Assembly: GCA_958430865.1 (NCBI GenBank)
Contig: CAUDNR010003413.1
Span: forward strand, 3,500 to 21,179
Length of the DNA stretch: 17,680 nucleotides
From: Entrophospora sp. SA101
Taxonomy: Eukaryota > Glomeromycota > Glomeromycetes > Entrophosporales > Entrophosporaceae
Direction: 5' to 3'
Made by a program: the position numbers and the translations under genes. Below the pieces are notes generated by a model. The model was not told where the DNA came from, made no database searches, and saw only the letters and a list, made by a program, of their open reading frames with translations. Position 1 is the first letter of the stretch. Each line of letters begins with the position of its first letter. Shown piece by piece: positions 9,422 to 17,680 of the stretch.

Positions 9422-10867
9422 TTAACCAGAACAATCAGAATAATCAGAATAATCATAATAACCATCATCAACGATGGGTTTCTCATCTGTAACTTCATAT
9501 TTCAAAAATCCTAAACCTTTATATTTAAGTAGCTTGAGGAAGGGAGATTTTCCTATAGCGTTTTGTTTATAATTACTATAACTTAATAGGATAGGCTTGG
9601 GACCTAACCACTTTTTGCTTAAATTATCCAATGATTGATCAGAAATATTAATATTATTTCCAAATTTAATCACTCTCAAATGTTTTGGCAGTGTTTGATC
9701 CAATGCATCGATTATTTTATCAGCTTCGATCAGAATACCATAAATTAATCTCAGATAGATTTGTTTTAAATAAATACAATTATCAAATATTTTAATTAAT
9801 TCTTGATGCAAATGATTTGCATAAAACATTGTCAAATCCTCTAGATTGTTACAATTTTCTCCGATTGACTGAAAAAGAGTTTTGTGATGAACGTTGGCCG
9901 GTTTTCCACCAATCTCTAGAGATTTCAACGTACTTCCATTGATTTTAACAAAGATTGACATGTTTAAAAACAACTGCGTATCCGAATTTTCCATCGTGAC
10001 CTTCTGAATATTTGGGAATGATGTAGATTTAATGACCTCTGACACCCTAGTTACTTGATTATTTTTCAAGTGTAATGACTCCAAATTTTTAAATTCTATT
10101 ATCGATAAATCCATGCTATTATACCCTGTGCTATGATATTCAACCATCGAGTTGGAATGGCTCAGTATTGCATTTTTTAAATTAGTACCACAAAGTTCGC
10201 CCGACTTAGTTGATTTAGGTAAATAAGTATGTATTTTTTTAACTTTATTTTGATTTTTGATCAAGCTTGCTAAATCATTTGCACTGGCATGATTATTCAT
10301 ATTATTAAGATGCAATTTAAATGTTTGAATATAATTGCAGACATCTGATAATACAATAAAGAAATTAGGACTATAGTCATCGGTTGTTTCGAGTTGTTTA
10401 AGATTCTGAAAACAATCCCTAAGTTTAGGATGATTAGTTATCATCTTGGCCTTAAGGAAAGATGTGTTGAGACGTTTAATACATGAATGGCTAATGATAA
10501 ATTTTACCAAATGGTCTTTTAATGATTCATCTTTATATTTAATAAGCAATAACTTATTAAGATATTCAGTCATGCTCAGGTTTAAAACGGTGGCGAATCT
10601 GCCATAATTAAATAAAGGGGGTTTTTTGAGCAAAGGAAATGGTAGTGTGATATTGTTTGTTGTCGCGAAATTATCATCTTCTACTAACAAACAACTAATT
10701 AATATTTTTATACTATCCTTGGAATAGAATGGATTTTTCCATAATGTTGGAACAAAAATTCTACACCATGATTTGTTAACTAAACTACACGAATAAAGAG
10801 TTTTGTAATCTTCTTCAATTCTTTTGAATACTTTGTCTAAAAGTTCCACTGGAAATTTTTCGAACAT
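9422..10867 (-). CDS. F-box protein with leucine-rich C-terminal region
   Basis: A single open frame of 481 residues. Residues 3-47 form an F-box: FPVELLDKVFKRI, then LYSCSLVNKSWCRIFVPTLWKNPF, with the usual Leu-Val-Asn-Lys-x-Trp and final Leu-Trp. F-box domains bind Skp1 in SCF ubiquitin ligases; the rest of the protein selects the substrate. The remainder shows irregular leucine-rich repeat-like stretches (FKNLESLHLKNNQV, LKSLEIGG, CNNLEDLTMF, CIYLKQIYL) and ends in an acidic Tyr/Asp/Ser tail (YYDYSDYSDCSG). An in-frame TAA just upstream of the ATG at 10867 supports the start. It converges on CHO2 with about 320 bp between stops. Such F-box proteins form very large families in Glomeromycotina (family knowledge). 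The substrate is unknown. No introns and no broken motifs are visible. Confidence 0.85.
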   Translation of the reverse strand: MFEKFPVELLDKVFKRIEEDYKTLYSCSLVNKSWCRIFVPTLWKNPFYSKDSIKILISCLLVEDDNFATTNNITLPFPLLKKPPLFNYGRFATVLNLSMTEYLNKLLLIKYKDESLKDHLVKFIISHSCIKRLNTSFLKAKMITNHPKLRDCFQNLKQLETTDDYSPNFFIVLSDVCNYIQTFKLHLNNMNNHASANDLASLIKNQNKVKKIHTYLPKSTKSGELCGTNLKNAILSHSNSMVEYHSTGYNSMDLSIIEFKNLESLHLKNNQVTRVSEVIKSTSFPNIQKVTMENSDTQLFLNMSIFVKINGSTLKSLEIGGKPANVHHKTLFQSIGENCNNLEDLTMFYANHLHQELIKIFDNCIYLKQIYLRLIYGILIEADKIIDALDQTLPKHLRVIKFGNNINISDQSLDNLSKKWLGPKPILLSYSNYKQNAIGKSPFLKLLKYKGLGFLKYEVTDEKPIVDDGYYDYSDYSDCSG

Positions 10868-10918
10868 TTTTTATTTTCATAATTAAAAAAAAAGTTTAAA
10901 TAAATTTTTTTAATGTAG

Positions 10919-11165
10919 ATCATGCTAAAACAGAACAAAAATGGATTTCTTTCCATATCGGTCATAAAACATATACATCATACATCCTTAAATGGTTAAA
11001 GTTCAACTCAAAAAGGCTTGCCATAACGAATTGTACTTACTATATAATGATAACGGTTATTGCAAGGTACATTATGATGACGCAAAGAAATTTCAGGGTT
11101 CAAATTTAGCGTATTGGTCAAAATTGTTTAACATCACCAATAAATTACTCCTCCATAGTATGTAA
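10919..11165 (+). pseudogene. Two-frame coding relic upstream of the F-box gene
   Basis: One frame (10921-11109) reads HAKTEQKWISFHIGHKTY, then LKWLKFNSKRLAITNCTYYI, and stops at TAG 11107-11109. A second frame, open from the ATG at 10992 to TAA 11163-11165, ends AKKFQGSNLAYWSKLFNI. The first frame looks protein-like up to about 11075 and the second after it, as if one base had been lost near 11075-11080. A possible acceptor (AATGTAG, ending at 10918) could begin the piece as a last exon. I do not recognise a domain. The alternative is that only the 57-residue frame from 10992 is real. It is divergent to the F-box gene, and its start is about 50 bp from that gene's ATG. Confidence 0.35.
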
Positions 11166-11715
11166 CCATAAAGCTCAATCAATTTTATTTTGCTCCAATC
11201 AAGATATGCAATATCAATAATAATAATCAAATTAATGTTTACATAGGCCTTGTCCTTTTTTGGATTAATCATAGTCTGTGTAATATCTTTAAGAAAAAGA
11301 ATTATTTACGGGTAAAAAATTCAAATTTGACTTGGGTTAAATATTTGTAAAATGCGCTGTTCTAGTTAAATAAAGATCAAAATTTTGATAAAATGATGTA
11401 TTATACAAATGTTACCCACTTATTTTCATTTAAAAAACCAAAACTGTAAATATCTTTACAATATCTATTTCAATGGCTCCTTTATAAATCTTTTTTAAAA
11501 AATTGCTTGTTTTACAAGTGAATTCCTTTTAGATGTGTTGGTTGAGCTTTTGCTTCAGCTCTATATATAATATAAATTGACAATTTGATGAAATAATTAT
11601 ATAATCTGGAAGAATTAAACAAAAAATAAAAAAAGCAAGCCGATTACTAATCAAAAAACATTAGGAAAGAATTAAAAGAATTTAACTAAAAAAGCTTGAC
11701 TTTTCATACAATAAA
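11166..11715. other. AT-rich intergenic
   Basis: No gene or repeat is recognised. A TATATATAATAT tract near 11561-11572 lies about 145 bp upstream of the ATG at 11716 and may be a TATA element for it. Confidence 0.4.
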
Positions 11716-12448
11716 ATGGTAACTGAAAGTTATGTGTTACGTGGAGAAGGAATGGAAATGGCTGCCCCGCTGCAAAAACCTTCTATCAACATAAAAATAA
11801 TCCATGGGAGAAAACAATATATAGAAGCAATTCAGGAATGGTTTAATATTGAGAAGAATAAAGAAATGGAAGGGAAGACGAAGGAGATGAAGAAAGAGAA
11901 ATATACACTAGAGCAACACAATACTCTTCAATGGCCTTTGATACGAGTATTTTTTATATGATACTCATGAATATTCCAACGTAGAGCGTTCTAAACTTTC
12001 GTTTAGTCTGTAGGCAAAAAATTGGTAGACTTGGAATTTCTTTTTGTTTAAAAATCTCTCTTTAAAATAAATCAATGTGGATATTCACCACAAATGGTTT
12101 GACTTTGACACAGGTGGGCCAATTCAATTGTTGACTGTTTACGTTTGATTTATGAAGAATGGCTATCACATTCAACATTAAGTACTCGGCATCAAGGAGT
12201 AGTTATTTTAGAAGCTTATTCAACCATTACACAACTTTCTCACCTGGTTTGCAATTTGGTTTGACAAACTCAACTTTATACTTGCTGTGTTTTATAATTT
12301 ATTGACGTATAACAAATTGGGATTCATTACTGGTCGGAAAACAGACTCATCGTATATTTGCGTACTTGAAGTCTATGTATTTCTACACAACGTAGAGATT
12401 AGTGCATACATAATGCGCATTATTAATAGTAACTATCTACAATTGTGA
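11716..12448 (+). pseudogene. Hypothetical multi-exon gene, apparently frameshifted
   Basis: An 81-residue frame opens at ATG 11716 and is rich in Lys/Glu (EAIQEWFNIEKNKEMEGKTK, TLEQHNTLQWP). From about 11940 the protein-like signal moves to the next frame (YEYFLYDTHEYSNVERSKL). That frame runs to a GTAGGC donor at 12010. A CACAG acceptor ending at 12113 keeps phase and gives WANSIVDCLRLIYEEWLSHS and HQGVVILEAYSTITQLSHL, ending at TGA 12262-12264. A further open stretch in another frame runs from 12212 to 12448 (KLIQPLHNFLTWFAIWFDKL and onward). No domain is recognised. The best reading is a decaying gene with one frame error near 11940 and perhaps another near 12240. A normal multi-exon gene with an intron I missed is the alternative. 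Confidence 0.4.
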
Positions 12449-12613
12449 ATATTTGCTACCACTATAAATTAATTTTTGAAATGATTTCAAATTTACATTA
12501 TAAATAATGTAGACGTTCAACTTCAAAAGAACATTGACAACTTTGTTCAGGCTCTCGCTTGAAAGAGTAGGGGAGAACAAATAGACTCAAACATTGTAAA
12601 TAAACTTTTTTTA

Positions 12614-13058
12614 TAAATAAAAACATTGCTTTTATTTTATTTTTCGTTTAAAGCAAGTGCTTTGATAAAAAGGCAGCAATTGTGAGCTTTGGTAAAAAGT
12701 CACGTTTTATTTGTTTCGTAAGCAAAAGTTAGGCTAACGTTGGGTAACTAGTGGATGATAACAATGATTAGTTGTTTTATAAATAAACCATAGCGAGTTT
12801 GCAATCGGCCAAATAAAAATAAACAAGCGGAATAAGTAAATAAAAGGAACTCCAGAAGCCATTGAGCTTTGTAAAAGAGCCATATTTATCTATTTCCGTA
12901 CTATTGAATGTGTTTACAGATTCTCCAAAGCTTTCCAGGTACAAAGAAAGAGGCGGTAAACGAGAACCAAAGTAACTTCGTAAACTAATTAATTGACAAG
13001 AACCGAATTGCTTGCTTGCAACTAATTAACTGACAAGAGTGGCCCAAACGTTAAGCCA
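12614..13058 (+). repeat. Diverged dispersed repeat, copy 1
   Basis: It aligns by eye, in the same orientation, with 13896-14437. Shared blocks include GCTTTGATAAAA, AGCTTTGGTAAAA-like, TTGCAATC-GCCA, AATAAAAGGAACT, GAGAACCAAAGTAA, the 18-base TAAACTAATTAATTGACA and TTAAGCCAT. No long reading frame lies inside it. A TATAAATG (13067-13074) and an AATAAAG (13110-13116) lie just past its end. It is likely a transposon-derived, non-coding repeat; the class is not determined. Confidence 0.7.
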
Positions 13059-13895
13059 TCGGCAGCTATAAATGACAGTTAACTGAAAGACTATCTCGCA
13101 ATATTATTAATAAAGTTATAATTTATATCACTTGAGTGCAGTGTATCTTTTAATGAACATGTTTATGATTTTAAAAAATATATGTAAATCTATTCTCATA
13201 TACACACTTGAAGTAGAATATCTAATGTCACAAAAGTTATCGATAATAAATCATCGTCAAGTCTACTTTGTAACGGTGGTGTTGATGATTGCTTTCGATT
13301 TTCTAGATCTGTTATGTTAACTATTTCGATATTATCTGGCGAAGATTAATATTTCCTAACATATTAGTGATTATTTTCAGGATTTTTTTATTGTTTATGT
13401 GAACGGTCTACCGTGAAAATTATCATTTTCGTTTCTTTATTATCAATAAAATAAAGTATATAATAAAACTATTACGACAAATTTGCTGCCATCAAGTCAA
13501 AAATGACGCAAGTAAAATTGCTTTAAAAGTGAATAAAATATAAAAGCTCACAAAAAAAACTTACAATATATATTCCAAGGTCTTTTTTTTTATATTTTTC
13601 TTGTGTATTCCAATCTCTCCTTTGTTTCATCAGTTGTTCCAAGAAGCTAAGTTTTCTTTTACTGAATACAAATTCAGCTCCCACATATTCATTTACTACT
13701 AAACTCGAACATTTCTTATATTAATATTAATAATAATAACATGATACATGATTGAGATAGATAAAATCATTGATTAGGGATTCGGTACTTTATGTTCCAG
13801 GATCAAATTTCATTAATAACTGCTTGATCGCGGAGGAAATTAATAGATAATTTAAAATAAAACTCTGTGATAGAATCATATTTTTATAAGCTTTT
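13059..13895. other. Spacer between the two repeat copies
   Basis: AT-rich, with no supported gene. A 62-residue frame at 13132-13320 is hydrophobic, lacks any recognised motif and probably arises by chance. Short T runs and a TTAATATTAATAATAATAA tract are present. Confidence 0.4.
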
Positions 13896-14437
13896 AAAAA
13901 TAAAAACGTTGTTTTTATTTTCTTTGTTTAAAACGCTTTGATAAAAGCACCAAGCGTAATGTTTTGGTAAAAGGTAACAATTGTGGAGCTTTAGTAAAAG
14001 CTACATTTTATTTGCTTTGATGAGTAAGCAAGGTTAGGGTTAACTAGTGAATGTTAACAACAATTAGTAACATGATTTGCTTTAGTAAGTAAGCAAAGGT
14101 TTGGACTAACATTGGTTAACTGGTGGGTGTTAATGAATCATCGTCTAAAGGTTAATCGGAAATACTGGTAGTATTATTGTAATTGTAAACGTAAGGGTTG
14201 TTTTTACAAGTAAACCAAAGCAAATTTGCAATCAGCCAATAAAACGATCACAAATGAATAAAAGGAACTTTATAGAAGTGCTTGAGTCTATCTTTATTTA
14301 TTTACAGTCATCTGGTACCATTAAGTGTGCTCACAGATGCAAGAAAGAGAGAACCAAAGTAAATTTGTAAACTAATTAATTGACAAGCACTGAATTATTT
14401 GCAATTAACTGGCAAGAGTAGTCAAAATTTAAGCCAT
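13896..14437 (+). repeat. Diverged dispersed repeat, copy 2, with internal duplication
   Basis: Same order of blocks as copy 1 but about 100 bp longer. The extra length includes an internal tandem duplication: TTTGCTTTGATGAGTAAGCA from about 14010 and TTTGCTTTAGTAAGTAAGCA from about 14076, each followed by a GGTTAACT-containing segment. Copy 1 has this unit once. It lies about 240 bp downstream of the kinase remnant's stop. Confidence 0.7.
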
Positions 14438-14680
14438 AATTGTTAACACAATTTAACAACAATCAAAAGTTTATTATTTTAAAATCTTATTATAATTAAA
14501 CAAAATAAGGATAAAATAAAAAGATAAATAAAAAGATAATAAATAAATTTATAGTGGAGATTAAATTAGTCATTCATCAATCCTTTCTTTTAATTATTAG
14601 AATCAAACGTAAATAAAAAATATTGTTGGTAATAATTAATGGATAGTAAGTTCCAATTAATTTAATTAATAATGAAATTT

Positions 14681-15533
14681 CTATTCACCTTCAGTATTTA
14701 AGAGGAGAGTGTTAAAATCAAGATTGTTTAACGAACTATCATTACCTGTATAAATTTTCAAGCTTTTTGATTTAGCAATCTCTTCATCTAAAATTCTACT
14801 TGTATGATATGCATCTGGATGTGATTCGTATACTTGTTGCCAAGCACTACCACTATCACTACTAGTAGTATTATTACTATTGTCATCATTATTTTCACGA
14901 ATTTCATCATGTTTATCATAAGCAAATTCCCAAAGCTCTTTAGAAGTTGGTCTTTTTAATGGATTCACATCCCAACACCTCTGCATCATTTTGCACATAA
15001 TCATCAGGCATTCCAGGTAGTATTGGTGGTCGTAAACCTTTTGCACATATATCAAAAATCAAACGATGATTGTGAGCTCTAATGTCAAATGGTGGGTGAC
15101 CTGCAAATATTTCCCACATTAACATTCCAACACTATAGATATCTGATTCTTTGGTGTTCTCTTTTCCTCTAAGTACTTCGGGTGCAACATATGATACAAT
15201 TCCATAGACTTTATCTGATGATTTTTCATCAACTGGTCCACATAATCCCAAATCTGTAATATAACAAACACCTCCTCCTTCCATAAGTATATTACCACTA
15301 TGTAAATCACAATGGATTAAACCTTTTTCATGTATATCATATAATGAACCACATAAATACATAAAGATTGTAATCTTATCTTTTAATATTAAATGATTTT
15401 TTTGCAAATAACCCCTTAAACTTCCTTCTGGTTTATAATTTAAAATTATTGAATAATTTCCATTATCTGAGAATTTAGTTATACCATAGCATTCCACCAT
15501 CATTTGTGATTTAATTTTACAATAATTCATTGC
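14681..15533 (-). pseudogene. TKL-type protein kinase, C-terminal part, one-base frameshift
   Basis: The minus-strand frame from 15533 (GCA, then ATG at 15530) follows a good acceptor (TTTCAG). It carries the kinase core from about subdomain IV: the catalytic loop HCDLHSGN (73-80 from the Met), ITDLGLCG in place of DFG, APE (VAPEVL, 115-120) and SDIYSVGMLMWE. HCD replaces the usual HRD, as is frequent in TKL kinases of these fungi. After MPDDYVQ (residue 180) the frame shifts by one base in a T4 run (14989-14992). The other frame continues with MMQRCWDVNPLKRPTS, a Ser/Asp tail, and a stop at 14681. The N-lobe (glycine loop, VAIK lysine) is not found upstream. Either it lies beyond an intron I could not identify, or it is lost. 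Such kinases would signal by Ser/Thr or Tyr phosphorylation; this copy is probably non-functional unless the shift is a sequencing error. Confidence 0.75.
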
Positions 15534-15871
15534 CTGAAATTGAATATAAAATCAATTAATATTATATGGGGCATGCTGCAACAAAACCAGACAAAGTGAA
15601 CATTTTGTATTTTAGGGCTTGACATTTTCATTGTACTGCCAGTATAGTTAACAGGGTCCTTTGTTTCTGTTATCTGTTATTACCATAATGAACATTTTTG
15701 TTTTTTTTAAACTGTTTTCAAGGCCAACAGTTTGGTCTGTCTTTAATTAGACCAAAATAGAAAGGACAAGACAGACTATTTTAAATTCTTACACTTTGGA
15801 AAGTGTTATTGGTTTATTGGCCATTGGTAATCCAGATTTTTGAATAGATTTAAACCAGCATGTTTGCCAAC
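15534..15871. other. Region upstream of the kinase remnant
   Basis: No N-lobe exon could be recognised on the minus strand. A hairpin, TTTGGTCT at 15731-15738 with AGACCAAA at 15749-15756, is present, followed by AGACAGAC, which complements GTCTGTCT in the first arm. It ends at the target duplication of the hAT-like element. Confidence 0.4.
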
Positions 15872-16053
15872 TAAGGTTGCAGGCAAAACCTCTTAGTGAC
15901 TCTGTCAAAACTCTAATAAACAATTAATGTGTGACCTGTCGATTGTCAAACCCCCCCAAAATGTGAAACTCTGTCGAAACTCTAATAAACAATTAATGTG
16001 TAACCTGTCGAAACTGTCAATTGATTTCTGGAAGAGTTTTGCCCGCAACCTTA
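15872..16053. mobile_element. 182-bp non-autonomous hAT-like element (MITE)
   Basis: Terminal inverted repeats begin TAAGGTTGC (15872-15880) and end GCAACCTTA (16045-16053), perfectly complementary over 9 bases. They extend to about 20 bases with one mismatch and one indel (AGGCAAAACCTCT against AGAGTTTTGCCC). The 8-bp sequence TTGCCAAC flanks the element on both sides (15864-15871 and 16054-16061), as expected for a hAT target-site duplication. No coding capacity. Inside are two 43-base direct repeats (15900-15942, 15969-16011) differing at two positions, and a C7 run between them. Presumably mobilised by a transposase encoded elsewhere. A TA duplication (Tc1/mariner type) is a weaker alternative. 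Confidence 0.8.
15900..16011. repeat. Two 43-bp direct repeats inside the hAT-like element
   Basis: Units at 15900-15942 and 15969-16011 start CTCTGTC and end CCTGTCGA. They are 69 bases apart, start to start, and nearly identical. They may be subterminal transposase-binding repeats or an internal duplication. Confidence 0.85.
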
Positions 16054-17091
16054 TTGCCAACTTGCTAGCATTTTGTCATGTCATCTTTCCTGGATAATGG
16101 AGGATATTAGAATAGTTGCTGAAATGCCAAATAGTTTCTCATAGTAGCCGAAATTATTTTCTTTACATTGAATGGTATAGTTTTTAATGTAGATTTATAT
16201 GAAAAACATTCTGTGCTGAAGTTACTTTTTTTTTAAAAACAATTTTGGTGCCATATTTAGTCTCTAATGTTCCAAAGGAAAATCAGATTGCATTATCTAT
16301 TATCAAGGAAAAAATATTAATACAAGAAAAAATAAAAATAATTTTTTAATTCATTTTCTTTGTTGAAAAGAAGAGACAGGGCAATAGAAATATTATATAT
16401 TAAAAAAAAAAGGGATATAATTTTTATTCAATTTGAAAAAAATAATTTGATTTATTATTTCTTTGTTCACTTTACTTGATTTTTGTTTAAAAATTTGCTT
16501 CTTTGATAATAATAACTTTCATCACTTTTTTTTTTTTTTTGAAAAAAAAGAAGAGCTTAGTTATTGAATTTGCAATGTAAGGATTTTTGTTCCATCAATA
16601 TGATATATGAATATAAATAAAGAACTAATTGGAATTATTTTAACATATCCGAGTGAATAATAATAATAATATAAATATAAGCAAGTAGAATTAAAAAAGA
16701 AAAAATCAAGCAAAATAGAAAAAAAGAAATTAAGAAAGGGTATTAGGAGTATTAGATTAGATTATATATATAATAAGAGAATAGAGAAGTATTGAATATT
16801 AAAAATATAGTATTACTATTTTTCTTATTGTTATAAAAGTCCATTATTAAAAAAATCCAGTAATTGTAATTACTTTAGATACTAATAAAATTATTGTTAT
16901 TTTTATCATTAATCATTAATCCACCTCCTTATTAAAAAAAATAACATTCTTTTTTTGCATGCTCTTCATTACTTTGTTGTTTTTGTTTTTTTTTGATATG
17001 AAAATATAATATCATCATTGTATGACAAAACTGAAGATTATTTGATCAATCTTTATTCTATCACATATATGTAGCAATTAAAAAAATAGTA
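16054..17091. other. AT-rich, low-complexity intergenic
   Basis: Long T and A runs (for example near 16526-16550), AAT and TA microsatellites and no supported reading frame on either strand. Contains the 3' flank of the minus-strand gene ending at 17092. Confidence 0.5.
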
Positions 17092-17628
17092 TTATTCATT
17101 AAAAGCTTCTAAATCTACTTTGACTTTTTCACTTTCTTTTGTAATTTTATCAATTGATAAATTATGTTTTAAACTGAGATGGCAACTCATTTTTTCTGGT
17201 GTATAAAGATTGGTTTCTTTACAGTTTTGTAACATGCATCTAAAAATTGGTGTTTCTATACCCATAAGAATTGCAGATTTAACTGTGATAACGTTTCCTT
17301 CAAAAAGATCAATGCCAGGATATTTTGCTTCTTTAATTAATGTTGGAACTATGTATGATTCTAGAAATTTGTCAGAGTAAGTGGTATAAGGGGCATTTTT
17401 TCTGTGTAATGGTGGTGGGTCTTTGTAAGTTTGACATTGTAATAGGATGTTGCAAATATCAATTTGTGAATATCTAAGAGGATTTTTAGTTCTCTCAAGA
17501 TCTGTTTCAGCAACTTGTTTATTGGGACCAACACAAGGCCATTTTTCTAGAAAATATTTCAAAATCACTTCTTGTCAGTGTGGTTTCTCTGCTTCATATA
17601 TTATACAGTGCCGGTCACAAGTACACAT
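17092..17628 (-). pseudogene. Hypothetical C2H2-like zinc-finger protein, in-frame TGA
   Basis: The minus-strand frame from ATG 17628 gives MCTCDRHCIIYEAEKPH, a TGA at 17577-17575, then QEVILKYFLEKWPCVGPNK and on to TAA at 17092. Cys-x-Cys-x3-Cys sits at the N-terminus. Near the C-terminus, C-x4-C-x13-H-x4-H (FRCMLQNC...CHLSLKHN) is an atypical C2H2 finger. The protein-like signal is continuous across the TGA. A W codon is the natural one-base ancestor (TGG to TGA), so a nonsense mutation is likely. Otherwise the gene starts after the TGA, or an exon boundary (AG acceptor around 17570-17573) removes it. The family is not recognised; the rest has no clear domain. A preceding exon may lie past the window edge. 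Confidence 0.5.
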
Positions 17629-17680
17629 CCAATTGTTTCAATTTTAAAATTTTGATGATCTTTCCAAAATAAGCAATAAA

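Noticed and set aside
10980..11130. Possible tRNA (GGTTCAAATTT resembles a B-box)
   Set aside because: No cloverleaf stems could be paired around it and no A-box at the right distance.
13132..13320. 62-residue frame between the two repeat copies
   Set aside because: Short, AT-driven hydrophobic composition, no motif and no good ATG context; likely chance.
12614..14437. LTR retrotransposon with LTRs at the two repeat copies
   Set aside because: The copies are diverged and unequal in length, the 840-bp interior has no gag or pol motifs, and no TG..CA ends or target duplication were seen.
15119..15310. 63-residue minus-strand frame inside the kinase
   Set aside because: Out-of-frame shadow of the catalytic core.
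15900..16011. CRISPR-like spaced repeats
   Set aside because: Only two units, inside a eukaryotic transposon with its own TIRs and target duplication.

Overview
The window looks like nuclear DNA of a filamentous fungus, most probably an arbuscular mycorrhizal fungus (Glomeromycotina, Rhizophagus-like). The reasons are very AT-rich intergenic DNA, short 80-190 bp introns with GTAAGT-type donors and TAG/CAG acceptors, an F-box protein with a leucine-rich C-terminal part, a tyrosine-kinase-like (TKL) kinase fragment with HCDLHSGN and DLG motifs, and several decayed, repeat-like coding pieces. The genus is inferred from family style; I could not run a search.

Layout. 1-2250 is accessory DNA: the 3' end of a decayed two-exon gene (2-476), nested palindromes (836-891, 924-940), a frameshifted BED-type zinc-finger remnant (about 990-1150), a cluster of ATTCGAA-type motifs and a (TACTAT)n microsatellite. 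2258-9102 is the conserved core, with two intact plus-strand genes. The first is a 735-residue mitochondrial PPR protein in two exons (2258-2800, 2890-4554). The second is CHO2, phosphatidylethanolamine N-methyltransferase, in nine exons (4945-9102; 1,070 residues). A minus-strand single-exon F-box gene (9422-10867) converges on CHO2.

10919-17680 is accessory again. It holds a two-frame coding relic just upstream of the F-box gene (10919-11165) and a broken multi-exon hypothetical gene (11716-12448). Two diverged direct copies of a roughly 450-540 bp repeat follow (12614-13058, 13896-14437). Next comes a TKL kinase C-terminal piece broken by a one-base frameshift (14681-15533, minus), then a 182-bp non-autonomous hAT-like element with a perfect 8-bp target duplication (15872-16053). 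A minus-strand C2H2-like zinc-finger hypothetical gene with an in-frame TGA lies at the right edge (17092-17628).

How it fits together. The three intact genes are housekeeping or regulatory: mitochondrial RNA metabolism, ER phospholipid methylation and ubiquitin-ligase substrate selection. I see no sign that they form one pathway. The flanks hold decaying family members and small transposons. I did not find a convincing new multi-gene system. The most notable items are the hAT-like element, the paired repeat, and a recurring pattern of coding remnants each spoiled by a single lesion.
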